This document shows positions 7,873 through 16,154 of a stretch of 64,000 nt of DNA, one piece after another. The position numbers were made by a program, and so were the translations under genes. The notes below the pieces were generated by a model. It was not told the origin of the DNA. It saw nothing but the letters and a program-made list of their open reading frames with translations, and did no database searches. The stretch is from assembly GCA_963820185.1 (NCBI GenBank), contig CAWFYV010000003.1, forward strand, positions 124,001 through 188,000, read 5' to 3'. Position 1 is the first letter of the stretch; the number at the start of each line of letters is the position of its first letter. The DNA comes from Aquilonibacter sp963820185. Its GTDB lineage: Bacteria > Vulcanimicrobiota > Vulcanimicrobiia > Vulcanimicrobiales > Vulcanimicrobiaceae.

Positions 7873-8264
7873 AGCGATTCGCACTAGCCTTGTTTTCGGC
7901 ACTCGTGTTCGCCGTCGCGCCGGCGGCGGCGATGATGCCCCATTCACCGGTCTTTATCGACGCCGATGCCGCATCCGGCATCACGGTGCGCGCCGGCGAA
8001 GAGTTCTTCATTGCGCTACCGGCCAACACCGGCAGCACCGGCTACAGTTGGGCCCAGACGATGACGAACCCCGACGTCCTCGCCTACGAAGGCAACGTCA
8101 GCCAACCGCCTGCGCACGCGATGCCCGGCGCGCCTGGCCAGCAGATCTTCATCTATCATGCCAACCGGACCGGTACTGCCACGATCGTGCTCGCCTATAG
8201 TCGCCCCTTCGAACCTGACGCGCCGCCGGCGAAGACGCTTACGTATACCGTTACCGTTCAGTAG
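7869..8264 (+). CDS. Chagasin-type cysteine protease inhibitor (inhibitor I42 family)
   Basis: A 131-residue exported protein. A signal peptide (MKRFALALFSALVFAVAPAA) precedes an Ig-like domain with the three I42 inhibitory loops: NTGSTGYSW at 53-61 (the NPTTGY loop), a Gly-rich middle loop, and SRPFEP near 112-117 (the RPW loop). Such proteins plug the active site of papain-like proteases and are thought to protect envelope proteins from host, prey or own proteases. It overlaps the DUF962 gene (ATGA) and its stop directly touches an inverted-repeat element. Confidence 0.88.
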   Translation: MKRFALALFSALVFAVAPAAAMMPHSPVFIDADAASGITVRAGEEFFIALPANTGSTGYSWAQTMTNPDVLAYEGNVSQPPAHAMPGAPGQQIFIYHANRTGTATIVLAYSRPFEPDAPPAKTLTYTVTVQ

Positions 8265-8534
8265 TGTCTCGCTCCATGAATACCAGTGCATTCGCTGGAG
8301 CCTTCGTTGGTCGGCGTCGAGGCGCGAGGAGGGAGCATAGCCACAGCTCTGTGACCGACGAGCAACGACGACGCCGACCAACGCAGGTCCAGCCCTTCGG
8401 GTTGCCTCATCGACGCTCCGCGAGCATCGTTGCTCTTCGCTCGCAAAGCGCTGCTTTTGTCGCTCATCGCGCCTCGCTCGCGGGCGCCGATGGGCGCAAC
8501 GAATGTGCTGCTATTCATGGAACGAGGCACTGAC
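8264..8534. repeat. Imperfect inverted-repeat element filling the gap before kynA
   Basis: No gene. The left arm from 8264 (GTGTCTCGCTCCATGAATA) matches the reverse complement of the right arm ending at about 8532 (GTGCCTCGTTCCATGAATA); similarity continues for about 65 bp into each side, to a GAGGCGCGA block. The two arms therefore give look-alike reading frames on both strands. The element exactly fills the space between the chagasin stop and the GTG of kynA. The inner part holds a small AGCCC-TTC-GGGTT hairpin. Confidence 0.75.
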
Positions 8535-9311
8535 GTGGACGACCGTCTCTCCTACGGCTCGTACCTGAAGGTCAACGAGCTTCTCGACCTGCAAGCTCCG
8601 CTCTCGCGTCCCGAGCATCACGATGAGATGCTCTTTATCATCATTCATCAGGTCTATGAGCTATGGTTCAAGCAATTGCTCCACGAGCTCGACGCAGTGA
8701 CCGCGGCGCTCGAGCGCGACGACCTGCTGCGCGTGAGCAAATACTTCCGCCGGGTTCATACGATCCAGCGGCTGCTCGAATCGCAGGTCGACGTACTCGA
8801 GACAATGACGCCGCAAGAATTCAACGCATTCCGCGATCACCTCAATCCAGCCAGCGGCTTTCAATCGATTCAGTTTCGCGAAATGGAGTTTCTCTGCGGC
8901 ATCCGCCGCACCGAGACGCTCCAGTACATACACATGGATGACGAGCAAAAGGCGCGCCTGTACAAAAGGCTCGAGGAGCCGTCGCTCTACGACTACGTCA
9001 AAGGGTTACTTGCGCGGCGCGGCTACGCGACGGAGTCCGGTGCACCACTGATCGAAACGTTCCGCCAAATCTACACCAACGCCGATGCAAACTACGATCT
9101 CTACTTGCTCCTCGAAGATCTGATCGAATTTGACGAGCGCTTATTGCTTTGGCGAGGACGCCACGTGCGCATGGTCGAGCGCATGATCGGCCAGCGCACC
9201 GGCACCGGCGGGTCGTCGGGAGCCCAATACTTGCAAGGCACGCTGGTCCACCGCTTCTTCCCCGAGCTTTGGGACGTACGCTCGCATCTGGGCAAAGGAT
9301 CCTACGCGTGA
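8535..9311 (+). CDS. kynA: Tryptophan 2,3-dioxygenase
   Basis: A 258-residue haem enzyme that opens the indole ring of L-tryptophan to N-formylkynurenine, the first step of the kynurenine pathway. The family motifs YGSYLKVNELL, FIIIHQVYELWFKQLLHELD, RTETLQYIHMDD, GTGGSSGAQYLQGTL and HRFFPELWDVRSHL are present; the last two contain the substrate loop and haem-ligand histidine. I place the start at GTG 8535, which has GAGG seven bases upstream; an ATG at 8517 is inside the inverted repeat and lacks a ribosome binding site. It overlaps kynU by four bases. Confidence 0.93.
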   Translation: MDDRLSYGSYLKVNELLDLQAPLSRPEHHDEMLFIIIHQVYELWFKQLLHELDAVTAALERDDLLRVSKYFRRVHTIQRLLESQVDVLETMTPQEFNAFRDHLNPASGFQSIQFREMEFLCGIRRTETLQYIHMDDEQKARLYKRLEEPSLYDYVKGLLARRGYATESGAPLIETFRQIYTNADANYDLYLLLEDLIEFDERLLLWRGRHVRMVERMIGQRTGTGGSSGAQYLQGTLVHRFFPELWDVRSHLGKGSYA

Positions 9312-10456
9312 GCACCACGACGACACAAGCACTGTGCCGTGACCAGTTCCCGATTCTCGCAACCGCAACGTATCTGGTGAGCCACTCGATGGGCGCCGCG
9401 CCGCTTGGCGCAAAGACGGCGCTCGAAGAATACTGGGACGAGTGGGCCGCGCAGGGTCCGGAGGCGTGGGAAGCGTGGCTGCCGCGCATCGGCGAGATTG
9501 CCGACGGCATCGGCGCGTTGATCGGGGCGCAGCCCGGCAGCGTCTTCCTCGGGCCCAATGTCTCGGTGCTGCAGGCGGCGCTCGCAACGTGCTTCGACTT
9601 TACGCAACCGCGCAACGAAGTCGTCTACGAGACGCTGCAGTTTCCGTCATTGACCTACGTGTGGCGCGAGTGGGAACGCTTCGGTGCACGCACGCGCGTG
9701 GTCGGCTCCGACGATGGGCGCACGATCCCCACCGAACGTATCATCGCCGCAATCACCGAGAAAACCGCCATCGCCGTTCTCTCGCATGCCTACTATGTCT
9801 CCGGCGCGATCGCCGACGTGCGCGCGATCCAGGCGCACTGCCGCAAAGTCGGCACGATTCTCTGCGTCGATGCGTATCAAACGACCGGTGTGTATCCCTA
9901 CGACGTTCGAGCGTGGGATCTCGACATCGTCACCGGCGGATCGCACAAGTGGTTGTGCGGCGGACCCGGCTGCGGTTGGATCTACGTTCGGCCGGCGCTA
10001 CGCGAGCAACTCCGCCCAGCCGTGACGGGTTGGATGGCGCATGCGCAGCCCTTCAAGTTTGAAGACGCTCCAATCCACTACGCGGACTCGATGTATCGTT
10101 TCGGCCACGGCACGCCGACGATTCCCGGCTACGTCGCGGCGCGGTACGGCCATCAGACGATCGCGCAGATCGGTGTCGCGCGCATCCGCGAGCACAACGT
10201 GCGTCTCACCACGATGATTGCGGACATGGCACTCGAGCGCGGCCTGCGTGTAAATACGCCGCTTGAACCCGCGCAACGCACCGGCTGGATCGGCATCGAC
10301 TTTGACGATGCGGCACGTGTGTGTCGCGAGTTGATCGCGCGCCGCGTCTTCCTCGACTACCGGCCAGGTTGCGGCCTGCGTGTGAGCCCGCATTTCTACA
10401 CGACGGACGACGAGATAGCAAACTTCTTCCGCGAGTTGGATGCCCTTCGACGATGA
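9308..10456 (+). CDS. kynU: Kynureninase-like PLP enzyme (class V aminotransferase fold)
   Basis: A 382-residue fold-type I PLP enzyme starting at GTG 9308 inside the kynA stop. CVDAYQTTGVYPYD contains the PLP-ring aspartate (Asp188) and GGSHKWLCGGPG the Schiff-base lysine (Lys214); the GGP after it and the C-terminal LRVSPHFYTTDDEI are kynureninase-like. Coupled to tryptophan dioxygenase it most likely splits kynurenine into anthranilate and alanine. It is shorter than the Pseudomonas enzyme (about 416), so another class V activity cannot be excluded. No formamidase gene lies beside it. Its stop overlaps the MATE gene start. Confidence 0.85.
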   Translation: MSTTTTQALCRDQFPILATATYLVSHSMGAAPLGAKTALEEYWDEWAAQGPEAWEAWLPRIGEIADGIGALIGAQPGSVFLGPNVSVLQAALATCFDFTQPRNEVVYETLQFPSLTYVWREWERFGARTRVVGSDDGRTIPTERIIAAITEKTAIAVLSHAYYVSGAIADVRAIQAHCRKVGTILCVDAYQTTGVYPYDVRAWDLDIVTGGSHKWLCGGPGCGWIYVRPALREQLRPAVTGWMAHAQPFKFEDAPIHYADSMYRFGHGTPTIPGYVAARYGHQTIAQIGVARIREHNVRLTTMIADMALERGLRVNTPLEPAQRTGWIGIDFDDAARVCRELIARRVFLDYRPGCGLRVSPHFYTTDDEIANFFRELDALRR

Positions 10457-11817
10457 CCGCGGCGCAATCCATGATCGTCGACCACACCAAGATAGGCGCC
10501 GCGCTGCGGCGCCTATCGCTGCCTCTTGCCCTCCAGATGCTCGGCGATCAGCTGCTCGGCGTGGTCGACACCATCGCGATCGGCTACATCAGCACGACCG
10601 CACTCGCCGGGGTCACTGCCGCCACGACGGTCTTCTTCACACTGATCTTGATGCTCAACGGCCTGTGGAGCGGCGCCGGCATCATCGCTGCGCAGCGCAT
10701 CGGCGCGCACGACGTCGACGGTTTCGCACGCACGGTGCGCGCCGGCTTTCTGGTTCCCGGCATCGCCGCGATCGCGCTCACGCTCGGAAGTCTCGCCGGC
10801 GCGGAGCCGCTACTGCATGCCATGCTCGGCAAACTCCCATCGGTGCACGCAAGCGCGCTGTACCTGATACTGCGCTGCGCATCACTCATTCCGATCAATA
10901 TCTCGGCCACGCTGATCGTCGGCCTGGGCGCGGCGGGCAATCGCAAGCTCGGCGTCTATATCCTCGGCATCATCAACCTCGTGCACATCCCGTTGCTGGC
11001 CGTTCTCGCGCTCGGCTGGATGACGCACCATCCGTATGGGATCGCCGGCGCGGGCATCTCGACGCTCGCCTCGGAAACGATCGCCGCGATCTTCGCGCTC
11101 GTGTACGTCGCGCGCAAACCGATCTATCGCATCTTCACACAGCGCAGCATCGACCTCGCGCTTGCGATACGTTGCGCGTGGCTCGGACTTCCCGAGAGCG
11201 TCTTCGGCTTTGCGCTCGTCGCACCCGATGTCGCGATCGTCGCAATGCTCGCACCGCTCGGCATAACGCTCGTCGCCGCCTTCCGTGCGCTCAACGTCGT
11301 TTCGGACCTCACGTTCGTCGTGCCGGTTCCGCTGCAGCAAGCGACGCAGACCGTGATCGGTCAGCGCATCGGCGCCGGCGACCCCGAAGGTGCATACGCC
11401 TTTCTGCACAGGGCGCTGCGAACCGCGCTCCTAATCACGACGATCACCGGTGCACTCGTTGCGCTCTTGGCGTGGCCGCTCGCATTCATCTTCACGATGA
11501 ACGCGGCGGTCGCGTCGGTCGCTGCGCTCCCGATCGTGTTGCATATGGTAACGCTGCCGATCAAAGGCTGGGCGATGGTCGCACTCGCGCCGATTCGTGC
11601 GGCCGGCGACACGCGCTTCTCGATGTTCGTTGGCATCGTGTGCGGCGTTTTGGTGTTGCCGATTACCTGGTTCGCCATCGAGCGACTGCACATCGGGCTT
11701 TACGCGGTGCCCGTCGCGTGGATTATCGCCTGGAGTGCGCGCGCCGCACTGACGGCGCTCAAACTGCGCTATTCGGCCGGTGCTTGGGCCTCGGGCTTGA
11801 TTGAACCGCGTCCGTAG
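10453..11817 (+). CDS. MATE-family multidrug/metabolite efflux protein
   Basis: A 454-residue inner-membrane protein with about twelve hydrophobic segments arranged as two similar halves, each beginning with a polar amphipathic stretch (RRLSLPLALQMLGDQLLGVVD in the first, RCAWLGLPESVFGFALVA in the second). The FVVPVPLQQATQTVIGQRIGAGD motif is typical of MATE proteins. These use Na+ or H+ gradients to expel cationic drugs or metabolites. It overlaps kynU by four bases (ATGA), so it is translated with the tryptophan-degradation genes and may export a pathway product such as anthranilate or kynurenine; that is inference. It overlaps the convergent DUF4383 gene by 49 bp. Confidence 0.88.
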   Translation: MTAAQSMIVDHTKIGAALRRLSLPLALQMLGDQLLGVVDTIAIGYISTTALAGVTAATTVFFTLILMLNGLWSGAGIIAAQRIGAHDVDGFARTVRAGFLVPGIAAIALTLGSLAGAEPLLHAMLGKLPSVHASALYLILRCASLIPINISATLIVGLGAAGNRKLGVYILGIINLVHIPLLAVLALGWMTHHPYGIAGAGISTLASETIAAIFALVYVARKPIYRIFTQRSIDLALAIRCAWLGLPESVFGFALVAPDVAIVAMLAPLGITLVAAFRALNVVSDLTFVVPVPLQQATQTVIGQRIGAGDPEGAYAFLHRALRTALLITTITGALVALLAWPLAFIFTMNAAVASVAALPIVLHMVTLPIKGWAMVALAPIRAAGDTRFSMFVGIVCGVLVLPITWFAIERLHIGLYAVPVAWIIAWSARAALTALKLRYSAGAWASGLIEPRP

Positions 11818-12200
11818 CCGCCGTACGCGGCGATCAGCACGATCAGCGCATGGAGCGCGATGTCCCAGCCGTAGATCGGGACGATGCCAAAGAGTGTATT
11901 CATGATCGGGATCGCCCCGAGAATCACGAGCACGAGATAGATCCATGCTACGCTGCGCAGATACAGCACGGCTGCATTGAAGCGCAGGCTCGCAACGACG
12001 CCCCACACGCCGAAGATCAGGTGCACGAGATCGTGCGCTACGTTGAGTGGAAAGATCCCAAAGAGCATGCGATACTGCATGTCAAGCGTAACGACTTGCG
12101 CATCGAACGGTGCGGCGGGTGCGACCCACGGCAGCAGTCCCGCGACGGTAACCGTGATAAAGAGCAAGCCTAGGATCCGAGCGATCAGCGGCGCATTCAT
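11769..12200 (-). CDS. DUF4383 small membrane protein
   Basis: A 143-residue inner-membrane protein with four hydrophobic helices. The segment YRMLFGIFPLNVAHDLVHL followed by IFGVWGVVA is the DUF4383 signature. No function is established for the family. It starts within the stop of the inositol monophosphatase gene (ATGA), and its 3' end overlaps the MATE gene on the other strand. Confidence 0.75.
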   Translation of the reverse strand: MNAPLIARILGLLFITVTVAGLLPWVAPAAPFDAQVVTLDMQYRMLFGIFPLNVAHDLVHLIFGVWGVVASLRFNAAVLYLRSVAWIYLVLVILGAIPIMNTLFGIVPIYGWDIALHALIVLIAAYGGYGRGSIKPEAQAPAE

Positions 12201-12985
12201 GGGCCGTCCTTATCTTCGGGCGCAAGCACGCCCTGCAACGCGGCGTGGATCCGGCCGTTGCTCGCCAAGATGCTGCGCGCGTCGACCCGCGCCGGGCTGC
12301 CGTCAACGCGCGTGATCGTTCCACCGGCCTCATGCACGAGCAGCGTGCCCGCAGCGACGTCCCACGCGTGCAGATCGAATTCCCAAAAGCCGTCGAAGCG
12401 TCCGCACGCGACGAAGGCGAGATCGAGCGCTGCGGAACCATCGCGCCGCACCGCTTGCGCATGACCGGAGGCGCGCGCAAAGAATGCGGCGTTTCGCGCG
12501 AAGTCGGCGGGATGAAATCCGGTGCAGACCATAGCGTCGGCGATGCGGTCGATCGTTGAAACGCGTATCGGTGCATCACCAAGACGCGCACCGCCGCCAC
12601 GCTCCGCGGCAAAACATTCGCCGAGCGCCGGCGCATAGACGACGCCGGCGAGCAGCTCGCCCGCGCGCTCGTAGGCGATCGAGACACAATAGAGCGGATA
12701 GCCGTGCGCGTAGTTCGTCGTACCGTCGAGCGGATCGATGATCCAACGCTCATCGCTCGTACCCGCGGTGCGTCCGCTCTCTTCGGCGAGAATCGCGGCG
12801 TCCGGGAAATCTGCACGCAGGCGCGCGATTACCGCGCGTTCGCTCGCGCGATCGGCGACGGTGACGATGTCGGCGCGGCGGCCTTTCTCCTCGATTTCGA
12901 GCGGGCGGCGCGCGTACGCCAACAAAGCAGCAGCGCCCTCGCGTGCTGCGGAGAGCGCTGTGGTTAAGGGATCAGGTGCGCGCAC
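12197..12985 (-). CDS. Inositol monophosphatase family protein (SuhB-like)
   Basis: A 262-residue Mg2+-dependent phosphatase. Metal-binding acids are in LAEESG (67-71) and WIIDPLDGTTNYAHG (81-95); GSAALDLAFVACG and DLHAWDVAAG, the second metal and substrate motifs, follow. Enzymes of this family hydrolyse myo-inositol phosphates, and bacterial SuhB also acts on rRNA maturation; some act on histidinol phosphate or NADP. The start is GTG at 12985, nine bases after the preceding secreted-protein gene on the same strand, so it may be the tail of the surface operon by readthrough. Exact substrate unknown. Confidence 0.9.
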   Translation of the reverse strand: MRAPDPLTTALSAAREGAAALLAYARRPLEIEEKGRRADIVTVADRASERAVIARLRADFPDAAILAEESGRTAGTSDERWIIDPLDGTTNYAHGYPLYCVSIAYERAGELLAGVVYAPALGECFAAERGGGARLGDAPIRVSTIDRIADAMVCTGFHPADFARNAAFFARASGHAQAVRRDGSAALDLAFVACGRFDGFWEFDLHAWDVAAGTLLVHEAGGTITRVDGSPARVDARSILASNGRIHAALQGVLAPEDKDGP

Positions 12986-12994
12986 GCGCGGTCG

Positions 12995-13708
12995 CTAGTT
13001 GAACAGTGTGTAGACGGCGTTGGTGGAGTAGTTACCATCCGGGACCGCCAGCGGGACCGTGACCGTGAGGTCGACACAGTACGTGGTTATTGCGGTTCCA
13101 CTCGCTAGGCCCGACCAGACCCCACCATCATCGGCATACACGATGTACGGTGTTGAGGTCGGCAATGGTGTCGCCGCGAGTTTGTAGGTGTCGTTGGCAA
13201 TATCCTTACCCGGGAAGGTCCCACCGGAAAGATCGCTCGTGATCCCCTCTTCAAGCGACCACGCAGTCGACATGTTGACCGTAACCTGGAAGTAACACGC
13301 CGGCAAGACCTTTACGGTCTGACCCGGTGCGGCCGTGACGCTGACGCTCGGATAATTGCTGACGAGGATCGTGCCCTTGGGATTGGGCGTCACTTCAGCC
13401 TGCACCAAAACCGAATGTTGGACTTGCGCCTGTGCAACGAGGGTCGAATCATCGCTCGCGAAATGCAGCCCTTCGGCGCGATACGTCCGTTGCAGCGCGG
13501 GCGCTGCACGATCCAGCGTCGATGCGATCGTCATCTGCCCGGGAGCCTGATGCGGCGCATAGCCGATCGGCGTTCCTATCACTTGCACGAAAATCGGAAT
13601 GATGATCTGCGACTGCTGTGTTTGGATCGTCGCCTTCACCGGCTGAGCAAACACGAGCCCAATAATCAATGCCCCAACAGCAATGGACAGGAGCTGAAAG
13701 CGCTTCAT
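12995..13708 (-). CDS. Secreted surface-locus subunit, unknown family (copy A)
   Basis: A 237-residue exported protein. A signal peptide (MKRFQLLSIAVGALIIGLVF, then AQPVKA) precedes a beta-rich body with few charges. The C-terminal stretch TYCVDLTVTVPLAVPDGNYS-TNAVYTLF resembles the end of the 209-residue protein at 26211-26840 (CLNMRVAIPAGTSPGTYFG), and both share a GTFP/GTIP segment before it, so I regard them as paralogues. It overlaps the upstream secreted protein gene by four bases and belongs to the locus with the pilin-like, chaperone-like and usher-like genes. A minor fibre subunit or assembly factor is the likeliest role; this is inference. Confidence 0.7.
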   Translation of the reverse strand: MKRFQLLSIAVGALIIGLVFAQPVKATIQTQQSQIIIPIFVQVIGTPIGYAPHQAPGQMTIASTLDRAAPALQRTYRAEGLHFASDDSTLVAQAQVQHSVLVQAEVTPNPKGTILVSNYPSVSVTAAPGQTVKVLPACYFQVTVNMSTAWSLEEGITSDLSGGTFPGKDIANDTYKLAATPLPTSTPYIVYADDGGVWSGLASGTAITTYCVDLTVTVPLAVPDGNYSTNAVYTLFN

Positions 13709-14379
13709 AGACCCACCACCGTATAGACGATCCAGACGTAGTAGTTGCCGCCGACCGAGTTCCCCGGCACTCTGAACTGATAGTCGTAGTAGTAATCGTT
13801 GTTCGGTAACCCCGACATCGCGATCGGACTGGGATAGCTCGAATACGTAATCGACGCAGGGTTACCGACGTTGTCCGTCCCGCCGCTCACCAGTCCTGAG
13901 GTCACCGCGAACTGGAAACCGGGAGTGTAACCGGTGTTTGAATCCGACGATGCGCCGCTCGGAAGATAGAAGATGCCGGCCTGCGGGCTCTGCGTACTGG
14001 TCGTGTTGTTCGTTATATAGGCCGCCGCTTCACCGTAGACATAAAAGCCCGAGGCGTCATTGGTCGTAACGTGCAGATGCGCCGCGTACTTATATAAGTA
14101 CGTGTCGCCGGCGATCGTCGTACCGAAGTCCACGGTTCCTGTGCCGACACCGGTAGCGCCGGGGCCAGTTGTCGGCGTGGGCTGCGTACCGAACGTCGCG
14201 ATCACCGAGCCGTAGCCCATATGGTAGTTCGGCGTGAGCGAGAAATTGATAACGGGTAGCGCGTGCCACTGGACATTAACGTTTCCGGTTGCAGTCACTG
14301 CATCGGCCGGGGACACGACCGCCATCAACGCCATGCCGGCGAAGATTACGCCCAAGATTCCCAGATGGTACCGTCTCAT
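13705..14379 (-). CDS. Secreted pilin-like subunit with GTVDFG module (copy A)
   Basis: A 224-residue exported protein (MRRYHLGILGVIFAGMALMA signal, cleavage near PADA). An alternative GTG start at 14409 adds ten residues. After cleavage it begins TGNVNVQW, close to TGTVNVEW in the pilin-like protein at 15279. It then carries FSLTPNYHMGYG, GTVDFGTTIAG, and a C-terminal YDYQFRV...YVWIVYTVVGL. The protein at 25600-26214 shows the same order of motifs. The final strand pattern is what donor-strand-exchange subunits use, but no fold is proven. It lies between the chaperone-like gene and copy A of the other secreted subunit. Confidence 0.7.
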   Translation of the reverse strand: MRRYHLGILGVIFAGMALMAVVSPADAVTATGNVNVQWHALPVINFSLTPNYHMGYGSVIATFGTQPTPTTGPGATGVGTGTVDFGTTIAGDTYLYKYAAHLHVTTNDASGFYVYGEAAAYITNNTTSTQSPQAGIFYLPSGASSDSNTGYTPGFQFAVTSGLVSGGTDNVGNPASITYSSYPSPIAMSGLPNNDYYYDYQFRVPGNSVGGNYYVWIVYTVVGL

Positions 14380-14417
14380 TGCAGTGTCCAACACGCTCCC
14401 TGTGCTCACCTTACCGG

Positions 14418-15215
14418 TTAGTGGACGTCGAAATTGATCTCGCCGCCCGTTTCGGTCTTGCCGCCATAGTCGATGGTTGCGATCGCCTGATACGTGCCCG
14501 GGTCGAGCTTCTTTCCGCTGAGCTCGATGAGCCGTTCTCCGCCGCGCTCGACCAACATATTGTCGGGCATCGGCACTTGATAGACGACCGTTCCACCTTT
14601 TTGCACGGTCACCTGACCGCGCAGATACTCGTGGGCGTTGCCAACGTTTTTGAAGAGTACGCGGTAGATCTGCCGGCCCGCGCCCTTCGCACTTGACATC
14701 TTGCTAATCGCGCCGTTGACCTGCACCGTGTTCGGCACGGTAATGTAGAACTTCGACGCGACCCGGGCCGAGAACGCGACGCCACCGCCGCGGCGCTCGG
14801 GCCTGGTTTGGAAGAACACGACGCCCGCATATTCTCCCGAGAGCTTGTCGTCCGAGGGCATCGCGATCGTGAGTTGGACCTGTTGCGCCGTCCCCGGCGG
14901 GATGTCGAACTCACGAGGTCTTACCGAGGCCCACTTGAGCAACGAGTACTCGCTGGTCCCAATCTTTTCGAACTCGTAGTTGCCACCTGGCGAGAGTCCG
15001 AAGTCCGCGAGGGATGTCAGAATGTGGACCGAGGCTTCGGTGGTATTCGCGACCGTTATCGGGACGTTATAGGTAGTTCCGAGCGGAATTGCGGCTTCGA
15101 ATTTTCCTGGTGTTACCGTGATTCCCAGTCCGACGGAGTCACCCGGGGTTACCGAGGCACCGAAGAGGACAAGGAGAGCGACGAGTAACGTGGCGAGTCG
15201 ATTCAACTGCAGCAT
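14418..15215 (-). CDS. Periplasmic Ig-fold chaperone-like protein (PapD/DUF916-like)
   Basis: A 265-residue exported protein with a signal peptide (MLQLNRLATLLVALLVLFGA). The first domain has the alternating strands of an Ig fold: LGITVTPGKFEAAIPLG, TTYNVPITVANTTE, then PPGTAQQVQLTIAMPSDDKL and SGEYAGVVFFQTR, which resemble the N-terminal part of DUF916 or fimbrial chaperones. A second domain follows (YRVLFKNVGNAHEYLRGQV) and ends NFDVH. The context between a pilin-like subunit and two other secreted subunits supports a periplasmic chaperone that holds subunits before export to the fibre. The identity of its partner residues is not resolved by eye. Confidence 0.65.
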   Translation of the reverse strand: MLQLNRLATLLVALLVLFGASVTPGDSVGLGITVTPGKFEAAIPLGTTYNVPITVANTTEASVHILTSLADFGLSPGGNYEFEKIGTSEYSLLKWASVRPREFDIPPGTAQQVQLTIAMPSDDKLSGEYAGVVFFQTRPERRGGGVAFSARVASKFYITVPNTVQVNGAISKMSSAKGAGRQIYRVLFKNVGNAHEYLRGQVTVQKGGTVVYQVPMPDNMLVERGGERLIELSGKKLDPGTYQAIATIDYGGKTETGGEINFDVH

Positions 15216-15224
15216 ATCCCGATT

Positions 15225-15263
15225 CCCTTCGCCGCGGAGCGTTGTGCGGCCCGCGACGAAGGG
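15225..15263 (-). terminator. Stem-loop between the pilin-like and chaperone-like genes
   Basis: CCCTTCG at 15225-15231 pairs with CGAAGGG at 15257-15263, with inner CCGCGG/CGCGGGCC pairing. It lies just after the pilin-like stop (15279-15281) and just before the chaperone-like start. There is no U-run, so partial attenuation or 3'-end protection is more likely than full termination. Confidence 0.5.
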
Positions 15264-15278
15264 CGCTCTTCCTCTATC

Positions 15279-15989
15279 CTAGTTGGTCGTCAACGTGTAG
15301 GTCAGGGTCACGTTTTGGGCGCCGCTCTGCATTTGCGGTCCCATGTTGAGCTGGATGTCGTGGTTGAGGTCCGAGCCGGTCGTGGCCTTGGTAAGGGCCA
15401 GGATGTTGGTGGACGCCGAAGCCAAGACGGCCGTGCCGACGGTGCACGCGGTCGTGGCCGTGGGGCTGTTCATCGTGATGGCAGCCACGCGAGCCGAGGC
15501 GGTCCACGCAGTGTTGCCGGCCGTGTTCCACACGCCGTCCGGCTCGATGCACAGCAGCGAACCGTTGGTGTTCGTGTCATAGGCCGACGGCGCACCCGCG
15601 GTCGCTTGCACGGTCAGTGCGGCGCCGAGGCTATCGTTCGTGACGATATACGCGTCGATCGCATTGATTTCGAGGCAGTTCGTGTACTGCGTCGAGTCCG
15701 CAACAACGAGACCGAAGTTCACGTTGAGGCTCACGCCGGGGTCTTTGCTGGCACCGGCAGCGCCGTTGCACTGACCGCCGCCGCCATTGGCCTGCGTGAA
15801 GATGTCGTTGGCAGCAGGCACCGTGTGTGTCTGCGAAGCGGTTGTCTGCGTGAACATGTTGATGGTTGCCGTGATGGCGTAGTTCCATTCGACATTGACC
15901 GTTCCGGTCGGGGCCACGGCAAGTGCCGGGGCTGCGGTTGAGAGAAGAGCGCCCAGGGTAACGAGCGCTGCATAGCGTTTAATGTTCAT
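15279..15989 (-). CDS. Pilin-like secreted major subunit candidate
   Basis: A 236-residue exported protein (MNIKRYAALVTLGALLSTAA signal, cleavage near ALAVA). The mature sequence is low in charge and rich in Ala, Thr, Asn, Ser, with paired cysteines (QCNG, NCLE, LCIE, ACTV). It opens TGTVNVEW, has NVNFG at 89-93, and ends VTLTYTLTTN, almost the same as VTITYTLIAN at the end of the 1450-residue adhesin. AAAGGA sits just before its ATG. It has its own sigma-28-like promoter, is bracketed by hairpins and precedes the chaperone-like gene, a layout expected for an abundant fibre subunit. Function is inferred. Confidence 0.7.
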   Translation of the reverse strand: MNIKRYAALVTLGALLSTAAPALAVAPTGTVNVEWNYAITATINMFTQTTASQTHTVPAANDIFTQANGGGGQCNGAAGASKDPGVSLNVNFGLVVADSTQYTNCLEINAIDAYIVTNDSLGAALTVQATAGAPSAYDTNTNGSLLCIEPDGVWNTAGNTAWTASARVAAITMNSPTATTACTVGTAVLASASTNILALTKATTGSDLNHDIQLNMGPQMQSGAQNVTLTYTLTTN

Positions 15990-15999
15990 CGTCCTTTCA

Positions 16000-16020
16000 C
16001 CATGCGCGAGAGTGCCATCC
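16000..16020 (-). promoter_or_regulatory. Conserved leader motif upstream of the pilin-like gene
   Basis: On the minus strand this reads GGATGGCACTCTCGCGCATGG. A near-identical block precedes the adhesin gene (20580-20601) and a related one, GGATGGGAGCTCGCGCATG, ends at the flagellin start codon. Its function is unknown; it may be a protein- or RNA-binding site, or encode a very short leader peptide. Confidence 0.5.
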
Positions 16021-16049
16021 GTGGCGGGGCATTAGTAGGTACATAGAAT

Positions 16050-16057
16050 TTATCGGC
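16050..16057 (-). promoter_or_regulatory. Sigma-28-like -10 element for the pilin-like gene
   Basis: The minus strand reads GCCGATAA, identical to the textbook -10 of flagellar sigma-28 (FliA) promoters. The expected -35 (TAAA-type, 11-15 bases upstream) is poorly matched. It would give a leader of roughly 50 bases before the ATG at 15989. A 9-bp inverted repeat, TTAGTAGGT (16032-16040) and ACCTACTAA (16068-16076), surrounds it. Confidence 0.45.
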
Positions 16058-16083
16058 AGCCTGAGTAACCTACTAAGCGGCAA

Positions 16084-16120
16084 CGGTGCAGGCGGCGTAA
16101 AGAAACGCCTAGCTGCACCG
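16084..16120 (-). other. Strong stem-loop upstream of the pilin-like gene
   Basis: CGGTGCAG (16084-16091) pairs perfectly with CTGCACCG (16113-16120), and the inner GGCGT/ACGCC extends the stem around an AAAGAA loop. It lies between the adhesin terminator and the candidate pilin promoter. No U-run follows on either strand. Confidence 0.5.
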
Positions 16121-16154
16121 TAAAGAAGCGCTCGCTTGAGGAATTTGCGTGCAT

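Noticed and set aside
8258..8533. Two similar frames on opposite strands (MSRSMNTSAF... and MPRSMNSSTF...)
   Set aside because: They arise because the region is an inverted repeat; no ribosome binding site fits and the middle is Arg/Ser-rich. Annotated as a repeat.
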